NCBI GenBank assembly: GCA_963691655.1
Contig: OY829326.1
Span: forward strand, 87,971,235-88,035,234
DNA from: Toxonevra muliebris
Taxonomy: Eukaryota; Arthropoda; Insecta; Diptera; Pallopteridae
DNA: 64,000 nt
Direction of reading: 5' to 3'
Below the pieces are notes generated by a model, which worked only from the letters and a program-made list of their open reading frames with translations, was not told where the DNA came from and ran no database searches. The translations under genes were made by a program, and so were the position numbers. Each line of letters starts with the position of its first letter. Position 1 is the stretch's first letter. Shown piece after piece: positions 45,936 to 57,539 of the stretch.

Positions 45936-47332
45936 GTAAACAGAGTTAACTGCATTTTCTAATCATTCAACATATTAGCTACCTGGTGTTTAATGTGATT
46001 TACCAATTATAGCGGTGAAAGACGCAGTAGAAATCGGTGTTAAGTGCTTAAAAATTTAAATTCGTAACACAAAACTAGCGTTCCAGTAAATTTCCATTAA
46101 CTTAATCATCGATATATGTACTTATGTATAATATATGTACATCACAAAAACACTTTAAAAAATCAATAGCCCTATTCACGGGGTAAAGAAGTATTGTTTT
46201 ACCTTAGAGAGTAAGGTCATTTGAAACTAAGATAGTACCCTCTAAGGTTAATATCAATCACGGGTGCCAACTCAAATTTTTAAATTCCCCGAATCAAAGC
46301 AAAAAATTTCCCGATTTCTCTTCGTATTCCCCGACCAACATCAAATAATTCCCTACCGAATCCCCATACTTAATAAACTCTTTATGTTTTGAACAAAAAA
46401 AACTAATATTTCACGGTTTAAAAAATATTCAGAATATATAAATAATACTGTAACTTTAAGGTTTATAAAACTAGTAAATTTTCATGTGTTATAGATACAT
46501 ATATTGTAGGTTCTATTAAATAAAAAACTTTACTTCTTCTATACAAATATAGTAGGCACATGAGTTTTTATGGTCATAGATTTTTTTGTGGGTGGTTCTT
46601 ATATGGGCTTTTCAATAAATTTAACGTACGATACCAATCAATTGGTACATTTTTTTTTAAATTTCATTTCACCCCCTGAGTCCCTCCTGTTTTCATGTGA
46701 TTTTTAAATATCATAAATCAAAGTAAAGACTGTTTATTTTTTAAGTTTGACAAATACAAATCGCCCTGCTACGAATTATCTTTGCCGTACTTTTAATAAA
46801 ATACTTATTGAAACTCGAATATTTTCCTATTAGAAATAAAAATTTAAAATATTTGTAAAAATTGTTTTTCCACATTTGGGGCCGAATGACGGTATGACAC
46901 CATGCTCCAATAAGGAATATTACACGATTTTTGTTTCTTTAACAAGCCTTTAAAATGAACACTCTCCTGAATTGCTTCAGTACACAATTTAAAAAAAAAA
47001 AATAATTAATTTCCTACTAAATGAAACTTTTTCTGTTAATTCTGTTATGATTTAATAAAATTGCACCTATTAAAGAAATTATCGTCACCTTAGTATCCTT
47101 TTGCATAAAGCAATTATTGCCAGCAGATTTTGGAGTTTCTTAGCAAGAGGAAGTGAGAAAAAGTACAGCGGTACTTGTTGGATAGGCAATTTTTTTCTTT
47201 GAAACATCACAAATTACACTTGAATTTTTAATTACCTACTTAAGATATTACATAAATTAAAATTCTCCTCGAGTTGACATCCCTGATATCAATATCAATT
47301 TTTCTTGTCTATGATCAATATTGCTTAATGCC
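45936..47332. other. AT-rich stretch, nothing certain
   Basis: There is a repeated ATTCCCCGA/TTCCCGA motif at 46294-46365 but no matching partner end. No gene is recognised. Confidence 0.35.
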
Positions 47333-47515
47333 TGGTTATATGGGTGCTCGGTGTTCGACGAACACAAAACATTTTCGCCCTGAATACTCGGCGTGTTAGG
47401 TGTGCAATACACCGAGCATATCGTGTTCGGTGTGAGAGTGAGCAAAGGCTCTCTCTTTGTGTTCGGTGCAACAACAATTTCATGGTGTTCGTTGAGCATA
47501 CTCGCAATATAACCA
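47333..47515. mobile_element. MITE with TGGTTATAT ends and GTTCGGTG repeats
   Basis: The left end TGGTTATATGGGTGCTCGGT and the complement of the right end TGGTTATATTGCGAGTATGC share nine terminal bases and a further ACGAACACC-like block. Internally GTGTTCGGTG or GCTCGGTGTTCG recurs at least four times. It is 183 bp and non-coding. Confidence 0.55.
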
Positions 47516-47528
47516 CAGCCAAAAATAA

Positions 47529-47921
47529 GGAACAGAAAGTGTGTTTCAGCCGCGTACTTCACGCTTCACATTCTGTTCCAGGCTGCAAGTGAGGAACAGA
47601 ATGTGAAGCTGAAGCGTGAACTAACAATCTGTCAGAAGTTAAATGTATATATTTTCATTGTCATCAAACACAATGTGAAGTTGTCGCTGCCGCTGAAGCT
47701 GCAGATGAAGTGCAAAATTAGAGCTTTTCAACTTTGTCGCGCTTCAAGCATAACAACTGATTGTCAAAATAAAAAAGTAGAAGAATGCACTGAATTATTT
47801 GTAGAACTTGTAAAAGAATTTAATTGATTGATAATTTAAAGCAGTTTGATTGCAAAAATGTGGGGAAAAATATAATTATGTGTATTTCATTTTTCTCGCT
47901 TCACGCTTCACATTCTGTTCC
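47529..47921. mobile_element. MITE family M1, tandem copies 2 and 3
   Basis: A 52-base minimal copy (47529-47580) starts GGAACAGAAAGTG and ends CTTCACATTCTGTTCC. After about six bases a fuller copy (47587-47921) starts AAGTGAGGAACAGAATGTG and ends with the complement TTCACATTCTGTTCC. The fuller copy shares AACAATCTGT, ATTTTCATTGTNATCAAACA with copy 1 at 32477. Its interior also has CAACTTTGTCGCGCTTCAAG, seen again in reverse at 48700-48840. Confidence 0.7.
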
Positions 47922-48109
47922 AGACTTAAGACTGTGGTTATTCAAAGTGGCAATGAGCTATTTAACAAAATAGTATTATATATAAAATATTACTAAACAG
48001 TTTTAAACAAAGGAATACATTTGGACCAAAAGCAACTCTTGAACGAACTTAATAGGCATTTTTCTTTATTAGCTCTGTGCAGAGTACGAGTTGTCAAAAA
48101 ACTTAATCG

Positions 48110-48395
48110 TGTTTCTTTTAGCTCTGAGCACTCAGAGCAAACGCAATTGTATTTTGTGATCAGAGCGCGCTCAGAGCCTGCTCTATGTGCTCAAGAAAAA
48201 TTGACTGAGCAGACATAGCCCGAAAATTTGAAACAATACACAAAAATTTGAAATGGCGCACAAGAGCTCAAAATAATTAATTTATCCATTTTGTACTTAA
48301 AAATCAAAACTGTTGAAAACACTTAGTTATAAATAGTTGTTATCTGACAGTTCCTGCTCTATCCGTTTTAATAATAATATTCGTTAATAAACATA
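48110..48395 (+). repeat. MITE family M2, copy 1
   Basis: It shares an ordered set of motifs with the complement of 57540-57870: CAGAGCGCGCTCAGAGCNTGC, ATTGACTGAGCAGACA, AATACACAAAAATT, AAATGG, ATCCATTTTG and TTGTTATCTGACA. Its left end is palindromic (GCTCTGAGCACTCAGAGC). There is no coding function. The open frame crossing it is fortuitous. Confidence 0.65.
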
Positions 48396-48699
48396 TTTTC
48401 TGAATAATTTCACAAGTAGTATGGTTTCTTTATAAAATAGTGTGTAGAAACATCACCAAAGTTGAGAAAAGGCGTAAAAAGTGAAAAAATACACACAGAT
48501 TTCTCAAATTTTCTTAAAAGTAATCCGTTTTAATCAACTAAGTTACAGGTTTATAAGTGCGCAAAGGTACGTAAAACCGGTTTTTTAACGGTAAATCAAG
48601 ATTTTGGGGGTGTTTGGAATATTTCACAAACAGACTCTTCTTTTACTCGACAAGACCTACAAGAAAAATAGTATCACTTCCCAGATATTTCTACTTCAC

Positions 48700-48840
48700 T
48701 AAATTTTGTAACACTGTGTAATTAATCCATTTTTTATTTTGACAATCAGCTGTTATTCTTGAATCGCGACAAAGTTGAAACATTCCTACTTTGCGCTTCA
48801 CATTCAGCTTCAGGGGCAGCGGCAACTACGCATTATAATC
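48700..48840 (-). repeat. MITE family M1, partial inverted copy
   Basis: On the minus strand it reads TTGCCGCTGCCCCTGAAGCT, then TTTCAACTTTGTCGCGATTC and CTGATTGTCAAAATAAAAAA. This matches the interior of the M1 copy at 47680-47790 in inverted orientation. With that copy it brackets the M2 repeat at 48110-48395. Confidence 0.6.
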
Positions 48841-49014
48841 ACACTCTTATAAAACACAAATTTTTTTAAAAAAAAATTCCATTGCATATGGAAATGAGTT
48901 CTAAGTGCTCAGAAAGGACGACCGCACGATTGGACGATTTAGTAGCACGAAATGACGTTTTGCGAAAAGTTTGAGAAAAGGAATCTTGACAAGAATATGA
49001 ATATGTGACAAGCA

Positions 49015-50010
49015 GGGACCGAAAATAATTATTATGAAAATCTATATGAAGCAAATAATTGCCTACAATTTGGAAATTTAAATAAATATTTTTTCATAAT
49101 AATTATGAACGCGAAAAAATTATTTATGTTGCCAATAACTTTCATTTAGCAAGAACTTTTATTTCATAAGAAATATTTTTTACGTCCACTTAAGTTGACG
49201 GTAACTTTTATTTTGCAAGAAATATTTTTTTTATTTTTGGATTATATGAGACGCTGATTAAGTAAGAATTCTAAATTCAGAAAAATGGTAGAATCTGACA
49301 AGAGTTAAATGCGTTCACTCCTTATTTAAACAAAAACAAACTGTTGTCTGATATTATAGCTGTCGTTATGAGGAAAATCGAATAACTCAATTTTTTTAAA
49401 TTTTTTATTTGGGATTGGAAAGGTTAAGACCACGAGTACGACTACGAATACCGTTCAAAGTAAAAGTGAAACAAAATACATATACTAAGAGCTTAGCCGA
49501 TTTTGCGCTGAGTTATCAATCAGGGGATTCTCTATGTTTAGCATATGCTCTTGCACGGTGTACGAAGTACAAAAACCATTTTCATTTTTTCCTTGCACGA
49601 ATGGCTAAGTTTTGTAATTCTCCTATTGTTGCACCATGCAATTTTCCATATGCTAGATATAAAAAAAAAAGAATAACCTAAATTTATTTCACTTTTGCTC
49701 TTATAAAAAATTGAACCCGCTTTGCATATATAAATTTGGCACGAACGAAATAATAAATAAAATGGTCTAAAAAGTGAGGAATTCCTCACTTATAATAATT
49801 ATAAGTGGACGTAAAAAATATTATTTACGTCAACGTAAAAAATTTTTTCAAAATTATTTTCCACTCATAATAATTATAAATGGATGTAAAAAAACTTCTT
49901 ATAAAATAAAAGTTATCGGCAACGTAAAAAATATTTTCGACTTGCAATAATTATCAGTGGACGTAAAAAATAATTAGCACGAAATAATAATTATGAGCAA
50001 CAATAAAAAT
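49015..50010. repeat. array of AATAATTAT..GGACGTAAAAAAT motifs with a nested MITE
   Basis: The motif TAATTATAAGTGGACGTAAA, or a variant with TTACGTCCACTTA on the other strand, recurs near 49172, 49790, 49865 and 49954. AACTTTTATTT...CAAGAAATATTTTTT and its complement also repeat. The left half is largely the inverted form of the right half, so this looks like one foldback element. A short MITE of about 160 bp (49522-49683, with GCATATGCTCTTGCACGGTG) sits in its middle. Confidence 0.5.
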
Positions 50011-50225
50011 TTAATTCTTTTTAATTAATTTAATTCTGTAATTTACAATTTTTTCCGAAAAAACTTATAACTATTATGTGCCTGGTGACAAGGAATAAAT
50101 CACCATACTAAAAATTGTGATAGATTTGATTTAACCGCAATGATTTAAAAAGGAAATGAAAAGAAAAAAGCAGTCAAAAGTGCCTAAATTAAAAATTGAA
50201 TAACTTAGAAATAAAATTCAGTAAT

Positions 50226-51079
50226 AGTGAGGACACACGAGAGTGCATTTCAGGCAAATTTAACATTTCGTTGAAATGCGTTTGAAATGAAGAAAGTAAC
50301 TAGCATGGCAGAAGAATTAAGAAGGTAGATGCATTTTGACAAGTAAGAGGATCTTTGACAATTGAGAAAACATTTGTTTTGTATTTTCGTAGTTAAATTT
50401 TTAGGTGAGAATTTATAAGAAAATAATTTGCATAGTATTGCATGAACATAGGGAAAATTAGTTGATGCTTATATTATATTATTTTTTAACTCTTAACATG
50501 TTCAAGGTATTTTCTAATAAAGAAAACTAATTCTAAAGACATTATTTACACGTTTTTTATTATAAATAAAATTTATAATTTAGTACTAAATAATAAAAGT
50601 GGTATTAATAATCTACTATTAACTCAATCTTTTCTATCCATTTAAAAAATGTATCTCTAAAATGTTACTCTTATTTGTCTCAAATTCAAAATGGCTACTT
50701 TTTATAAAAATGCATCTACCACTAAATACTTCTATCATGGTAACTAGCCCTCAAACACAAGGTTTTAAAAATCAGGAAAAATTTAAGGCCTATTACATTT
50801 TTTTAGACATTTTGGATTTTGTTTTCATAACAGCTGTTCTTGTAAAATTTATTAAGGGAAAAAATAAAATAATGGAGTCGGAGAGTAACTCATTGCCATT
50901 CCTCCAATTATCCATTATTGTTAATATATAAATTCTTGGTGTGCAAATCCAATTGAAGGTCAATATTTTTACTTGTTTTTATTTACACAAAAAACGAATT
51001 TGAAATTTCTTTTTTGTCGCGTGTTCACTTAAGTTTTAAATGTGGAATTTCATCGAAATGCACGCTCGTGTGTTCACAC
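50226..51079. mobile_element. TIR element with TA target site
   Basis: The left end GTGAGGACACACGAGAGTGC (from about 50227) and the complement of the right end, GTGTGAACACACGAGCGTGC, match at 17 of 20 bases. Both run on into ATTTCR. TA flanks both sides. Interiors near both ends hold ATTTCRTYGAAATG-like motifs. The 0.85 kb body has an 89-codon frame (50662-50931) that I do not recognise. Confidence 0.65.
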
Positions 51080-51509
51080 TATAAGTTCAAATATGGAGTA
51101 GACTTGGAAGAAGATACGGAATTAACAATTGAGGAAGAAATAGTAGGTAATTTAAAATGTAGCAGTTTATGAGCAGTTTACTTGTTTACATTCGTGTTCA
51201 CTATCTATTATTCAACTATCTATAAAAGATAAATTGAAAATTGGCAACAACAGCCAAAAAAGGAAATAAACTGTTAAGGGCCCTCATTAAAACGCGGAAA
51301 AGTCATGTAAACTTCGGAAACAAACTGTCAAAATTTCTATGGGAGATAGTTTACACGTTTAATTGCCCTGTAATTTTACATGATTGTTTCAGTGTTGCTG
51401 TTGATTAAAGAAGTTTGATACTAAATGCGACAGGTATCAACTTTTTGTACCTATTTACATTTCTTATTCTTTTTTTTTTAAATAAAACTGAATTGAAGGC
51501 TTTCTGAAT

Positions 51510-52495
51510 CGTTGGTGGGGGTTTCAGGGGTTTCGTCCCCCAACTCCGCTAGTAGTACCCTTTTCGGCCCTACTTTCACTTATTCTCACCAAGATGCCCT
51601 TGTGGAATTTTTTAAGGGTGATCGAGCCAAACCCGTAGCTTATCTCACCCTTAGTTCCCTCCAGAGGGGCTATGTACTCCTCATTGACTACTAATATAGT
51701 TTGTTTAGAGACGTTCACAGCCTCCTCAACTCTGATGACTCTCCAATCTGCAGTTGACAGATTTGGATTGCTCATTTGTACGGACAAGGCCATCCGGTGG
51801 GAGAGAGGGTTCGGCTGGGATCCGAGCTCTAGCTCACAGCCGATTCGGAATTTTATCCAGTCACGACCTCGAGTCTACAGCCCGGCAAGACTTCGCCTGC
51901 GAGAACAATTATTTACTCGAATAGCTCTGCCGATCTTTGATCAGCACGGGAAATCATTTTGCCCTGACCCTGCTACCAACCGGTGCTAGATTGGGTACTT
52001 CGCCCACTGATGGTGGTCCAGAATTCTTTGAGAGAATTTTGCGGTTGGCTTTTTTGATGTTCCCTTTATTATGATGATGCGTGATGATCCCATCAATATT
52101 GCAGCGAACAATGACAGATTTTATGAGATTTCCACGGGAGACAGCACTGAGGTAGTGGTTTGGTTGCAGATATTGAGACATAATGGGAATTGACTTAGGC
52201 CGTTTAGGCTGGTTGGCTTGTTCTTGTTCAAGCGAACGTTGCGTTTTAAAAACCGTAGTACTCTTAAGGGCTACTTCGCATTTAGCAAGGAAGTTCTTAG
52301 CCCACTTGAGCGACCCTTTGTCTTTTATTGTGAGCTCATGTTCCCTAACTTTTGCGCATCTATTATTTTATGGGCTGAGCGCTTCTCTCTACAGGCGAGC
52401 TGAGGAGGCTTCATTTGTGCCGTTGGACCAGCTTGTACACGCACGCATATATCGGAGGACTTAGCCGCTTTAGTACTGCTGGGCATCTGAAGAGT
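51510..52495 (-). pseudogene. retroelement ORF1-like sequence with DUF4780-like domain
   Basis: This GC-rich island stands out from its surroundings. On the minus strand a frame at 51793-51524 reads NPNLSTADWRVIRVEEAVN and then QTILVVNEEYIAPLEGTKGE with ISYGFGSITLK. That corresponds to the conserved NP-x-L-x-T-x-x-W-R and G-x-x-x-x-YG pattern of DUF4780, found in ORF1-type proteins linked to insect retroelements. Upstream, a second frame (52181-51954) ends PSVGEVPNLAPVGSRVRAK and a start-like MPSSTKAAKSSD lies near 52488. Several frameshifts and stops break it. The base composition suggests a younger insertion than most here. Confidence 0.5.
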
Positions 52496-53594
52496 AGGAA
52501 TAAATAAATAATTTTACATTTTAGAAGTTTTGTATTTTCTCTTGTGAACACAATAGCTCTTCATGGTCGCATTTACACTTGTAAATGCGGAATGTAGGGA
52601 ACATTTTTCTATTGAAAATGATTTTGAGGAACATAAAAATTATGAGCAATATTGGGTTATTATGCAACTACAATTTTATTTTAGTATCTCTTACATTTTA
52701 GAATATTTCTAACCAGTATTGTTCTAAATTAAGATATTAACTAATTATTCTGTGAGTGAAAATAAGTAATTGACGTAAAATCAAAATTTGTATGTACCAT
52801 TAAGGACTTTTGTTAACTTTTTGAAATTTTTTTTCATTAGCCTTTCATCTGCACGTAAAAAACGACACCACCAACAAAAAAAATACGGACAAAATAGATA
52901 TCAATAACTAGGAGTTTACTTTTTCAGGAATGCGTTCTTTAACTATTTCTCCCTTTAAAAAAAAAAGAAAGTGTTAGTTGGAAGTTAAGTGAGAAAAACA
53001 AAAGGTTGTCTTGCAGGTTTAAGCCAAAAAATAAAGATTTATTTGGGCAATTCACTGGGTGCCTTATTTGTTGTCGTATCCTCTAATTTGTCATGAATTC
53101 TCCCATTTTTCCTACAAAATTATACGAAACTATGATTATATTATGAATATACGACAATATATGAGGAGACTTAGAAATATTTTTGTTTGAGATTTTTATA
53201 AAAACTTAATATTCGCGATAATTTTAAGTCACAAAACAACACTTGCACAAATAAAAATAACTATAAACAAAAATCGTGTGATCGCAGAAAGTGCAAACTG
53301 ACTACATATTTTGTGTTTATTCTTTCTTCAGGTCCGCTAATTAATTAAAAAAAATAAATTTGCACTTATCGATTAATTAAAATAGAGTGATGGCTGCCTC
53401 AGGGCGGTCTTAATGGTTAGAGAGTTAAAGGTTTCCATGAACTACTAATCCGTAGAACGCAATGACGACACATACTCTTCTTCTTAAGAGGAGAGTTCAT
53501 GAAATACCGTTATGATTTATTTAAGTTATTTTTGTATGTTTAACTTGATTTTTTTTTTTTTGTACTCGTATACGCATATTTTTAGAAAACATTA
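52496..53594. other. AT-rich stretch, nothing recognised
   Basis: A TGTGAACACAATAG stretch near 52543 resembles the end of the TIR element at 50226-51079, but no pair was established. No gene is recognised. Confidence 0.35.
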
Positions 53595-53929
53595 GGGTGA
53601 TTCTCTAAGTCTAGTATATGCCCTTGCACGGTAGCACAAATTGTAAAACTTTCCAATCCGTACAACGAAACAAAAACAAAATACACGTCAATCCATTCTG
53701 CAACACTTAAAAACTTTTCCTACGGCGATATCCATGTATATGTTCAATGCAATGAAGTGTATTATATTAAATGGAACTCTGTGCCTCTCTCTCACTCTCT
53801 GTGTTTACATTTTTTAATATATTTCACTTCTACGTTAATGTGCGCTCTCAAATCGTAGTATAATTTAGTATAATATTTTTGCATTTCGTGCTATCGTGTA
53901 TAATTGCACGATAGACATAGGAATTACCC
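53595..53929. mobile_element. MITE with TA target and GGGTRATTC ends
   Basis: The left end GGGTGATTCTCTAAGTCTAG and the complement of the right end, GGGTAATTCCTATGTCTATC, share most of their first 18 bases. TA flanks both sides. GTATATGCCCTTGCACGGTA inside the left end is closely related to the short MITE nested at 49522-49683, so both belong to one family. It is 335 bp and non-coding. Confidence 0.65.
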
Positions 53930-54695
53930 TATTGTGTATGCATACAGGTACATGATTGGTGAAAATCTGTTGAGAAATGGATTTAATAAATTAAAAAGCA
54001 ATTGAAAAACAAAATTATATAAATCTAACAGTGCACGCTGAACTGCTTTTAATGCCTTCATAGGTACAAGTTACAAGATACGAATACTTTTTAGTGCATA
54101 TAGCTAAATATACCACATAGAAGATACTCTTTAATCCCCCACATAAAGTAGCTGCTGGAAAAATTTAATAACACTGACTACAACAACAATAATAAAGAAA
54201 TTAAATAAATAAAAACAGCTAGACTAACAAGGTTCACATTGGTTGCTTTTAGAAGGTACAGCTGTTGCGTGTGTGTCTTCTGAATGGGTAGTTATGAATT
54301 TCTGCTCCGCAGAGCTGTTGGCATTTCGACGCCATTTTTTACATCATATTATTTTTCTGCTCTTTTGGGCCAACATGTTGCCTCAAAACACCAGCGCCGT
54401 CTATTATTATTTATCGGCGGTTTGGCGATTTTTCGACGATATTTTCTTTTGTTTCGGCCGCTGTTATAAAAATACTAGTATATAATATTTTAAACAATCA
54501 TATTATAAGCAAATTTATCTGTTTAATGTTATTCAATTCATATTATGTAGTTTGTGGCGGCGCGAAGTTGACTGTACGCCGCACGGCTCAGGATTTTGGC
54601 TTATAGTTAAAAAACAAAATATATATGAAAAAATATAAATGATGTCTGTCGAAGATACAGTTTAAATTCAGTATACAATTGGCGAGAGTATTTAA
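53930..54695. other. non-coding stretch
   Basis: The block 54243-54480 is GC-elevated with two overlapping frames of 80 and 61 codons and no recognisable motif. The 16-base sequence GTGTGTCTTCTGAATG at 54271 recurs at 56192 on the far side of the foldback element. Confidence 0.35.
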
Positions 54696-56065
54696 TAATG
54701 GATATGAGTCGAAAAAAGTGAAACGGTCAACCAGGAAAAATTTTTCTCTGGTTTCTAGGACAACGATGTTTTTCGATAAAGGTACGAATATCTTCTTTAA
54801 AAAAATTCAAAAAAAATTGACTTATTTTGCGAATAATCGCGGATTGTAAATTTACGTAGTATATTTTTTATTTATTCATATCTCGGAAACGAATAGAGAT
54901 AGTTAAATGATTCTCAAATGAAGCTAAATATATATAGTTTTAATAAAATTCATGTTGTTGTTGTAAAAATTTAATTTGTTCCAGTTATAACCAATTTCTC
55001 TAAACTATTGCGAATTAGACCATTATCTCAATTTCACCCGACAATTAGATTTAGCTTCTTTTTTTTGCGTGAAATAACACCAAGTAAATAAAAAAAAAAG
55101 TTAGTAACCTCTTATATGAAAGAAGTTATGCCTATTTTTCTGATGACGCGCGAGTACTAATGCGCTCGTTCTTAGTAATATCCAAAGAAGAATGACCAAC
55201 TGTGCAACGAAATTTCAGAAATTAAGTTGAAATAGAAATAAGTTTTAAATGAATTTCTAATAATTTTGTGCGATTAACAAAAATTAAAGCCGTTGTATTT
55301 GCTAGTCACGTTTTAGTTATCACCGTGATTTCAAAAATGCCGCGTTCAAGTACTGGTTGCAATCCAATCTGTATAAAGAACATTATTCTTTCAATGCTAG
55401 CTGACGAAGATATAAACGTTAGAAAGAACGCCAAAGATATCAAAAATGGAAACAAAATAATACGAACATTTGTATAACCAATAATTAACTTCAAGACGCC
55501 TGTGTACTACGAAATGGTAGAGATTCTGCCAATTGACCCACCTATTACACAAATCAAAAGGATGTATTTGTCTTTTCATCAAATCTGCCTCCAACTGGGT
55601 TAATGATGATGCAAAAGGTATTCCCAATCACACAGTGGAGAGATCGATACAATTTTTTTTTTTTGATTTACTTGGTGTCATTTTACGCATGTAAAAAGCT
55701 AAATCTAACTGTCGGCTGAAATTCAGATAATGGTCTAATTCGCAATAGTTTAGGGAAATTGTTTATAACTGGACCAAATTAAATTTTTACAACAACATGA
55801 ATTTTATTAAAACTATACATATTAAGCTTCATTTGAGAATCATTTAAATGTCTCTATTCGTTTTCGAGATATGAATAAATAAAAAATATACTACGTAAAT
55901 TTACAACCCGCGATTCTTTCCAAAATAAGTCTAATTTTTTTGAAAATTTTGTAGGAAGTAAGAAGATATACCTTTATCGAAAAACATCGTTGTCTTAGAA
56001 ATCCGAAAAAAAAAATATTCTGGTTGACCGTTTCACTTTTTTCAACCCATATCTTTCATTATATT
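54696..56065. mobile_element. foldback element with about 400-bp inverted arms
   Basis: The left arm (about 54696-55090) and right arm (about 55665-56065) are inverted copies along their whole length. Shared landmarks include AAAAAAGTGAAACGGTCAAC, ACAACGATGTTTTTCGATAA, TAAATTTACGTAGTATATTT, TTCTCAAATGAAGC and ATTAGACCATTATCT, then ACACCAAGTAAAT at the inner end. By eye identity is about 85-90 percent. The 575-base centre contains a short open frame. Such long TIRs are typical of foldback or long-TIR elements. Confidence 0.8.
55337..55477 (+). CDS. small unrecognised frame in the foldback centre
   Basis: From ATG 55337 the frame reads MPRSSTGCNPICIKNIILSM, then LADEDINVRKNAKDIKNGNK and stops at 55477 (46 codons). 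An in-frame extension upstream exists. I recognise no family. It could be the decayed start of a transposase belonging to the element, since the ADEDINVRKNAKDI part has a helix-like pattern, or it may be fortuitous. It overlaps no arm. Confidence 0.2.
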   Translation: MPRSSTGCNPICIKNIILSMLADEDINVRKNAKDIKNGNKIIRTFV

Positions 56066-57539
56066 TGTCTTTTATAAAATTAAAATTTATTTACTTTTTT
56101 TGTTTCTAAAAAAATAAAACATGATGCAAATGATGCACAAAATATGTCTACGTAGCAGAAGCGAATTTACTCTCAACATGTTGAGCCTCCGGTGTGTCTT
56201 CTGAATGCAATCATTTTCGACAACATACTTCGACAAGAGCGCGAGAACAGAGAAATAAGGTTACAACAAAAGCAACATTAAAATATAAAAACTGCTGATA
56301 TTAACTTTGCCTGCTTCGTCTTCTTCCTTCTCTTGTTTCCACGAATTTTGTTTTATGCGGTTTTGCGTCTACTGTTTCTTCTTCATTGCTAACACCGTCT
56401 GTTTCGATTTTATAATTTTTTTATGTTTGTATGTATTTTTGTTTTTGCTGTATTTTTTAAATTAAATCACGACAGGCAGCTCTCCATTTGCCGAAAGGCA
56501 AGAGCCAAATTTATAAAAGCTCAACAAAATCGTAAATGTACATTAGAGTGACCGTAATTTAGAAAAATTTGGTGTTCATACCGGATATGGGCTAGAAATA
56601 TTCGATTTGATGTAAAACTAAAAAATATAAAGTTTCGTGTTGATTGCTGTAATTTTAGAACTCGCTCATGAGCTTTAAAATTGGAAAAAACATTTTTTCA
56701 TAATTTTTCATGTTTTCCCACCATATAACTTTAAACAACTCTTCACATCTAAAATAGTTATAAAAGCATGAAATAAACTGCTTTTCTGCAATTCCACCTT
56801 TCCAAAATATGATTTAATGTTTTTGTGCGAAGCTGAAACAAAAACAATACACAATCAAATGACACATCGCTGCGCACATGCAAACTATTCTCAGTATTTC
56901 TTTTCCCTTTGCTGTCCCGCCATTCATAAATGCAAAAAAAAAAACGAAGAACGACCGCTTATTGCCGAAGAAATAATTGATACACTTAAACAACAATAAA
57001 ACTTCGTTCTAATGAGAAAAAGAAAATACGAAATTTTATGGGAGCCATTGAACACTAGTTCAGGCCAGGTTAATTAAAACAAAAACGCATTTTCTCCAAA
57101 AGTTTATCGCCCAATTTACAATTTATATTTAATTTAGAATTAAAATTTTTTTGATAAAATCAAAATTTTTTTTATATTTTAACCCTTTCGGTACGGCTTT
57201 GGAATAGTAAAGTAAGAATGCAACTGGTGCATTATATGGACCGTTTTTTTTTATTAATTGGATTTTCACCTTCAGGCCTCATTTAGTTTTCTACAAAAAA
57301 GGTGTACATCTAGGTTGCACATGTGTACTATAAAAGTGCCTCAACATCGGGAAAATAAATTTTATAAGAGCACTATTCTGCACAGCACTTCTACAAAACC
57401 AACGTATTTTCAAAAATCTGATTTTGACTTGCACCACTTTTGCACGCAACGATTCATCTTACCTCTTAGCAGGGAATGTAAATAATACCCCGTACGTTTC
57501 ACGAATCGTTCTTTCAATTGGCGTTTTTCTTTTTTAACT
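56066..57539. other. AT-rich stretch with one short hairpin
   Basis: The hairpin-forming TTTGCCGAAAGGCAA lies near 56487, followed closely by TTATAAAAGC. No gene can be attached to it. No repeat is recognised. Confidence 0.35.

Noticed and set aside
47257..47592. Overlapping frames of 101, 65 and 82 codons on both strands at 47.3-47.6 kb
   Set aside because: They coincide with the GTTCGGTG-rich MITE and M1 ends. Open frames on both strands reflect the repeat composition.
48021..48218. 65-codon frame with a protein-like middle
   Set aside because: It runs through the M2 repeat, whose other copy at 57540 is not open in the same frame.
50662..50931. 89-codon frame as a transposase of the TIR element 50226-51079
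   Set aside because: No DDE-type or DNA-binding motif is visible, and it is much shorter than any transposase.
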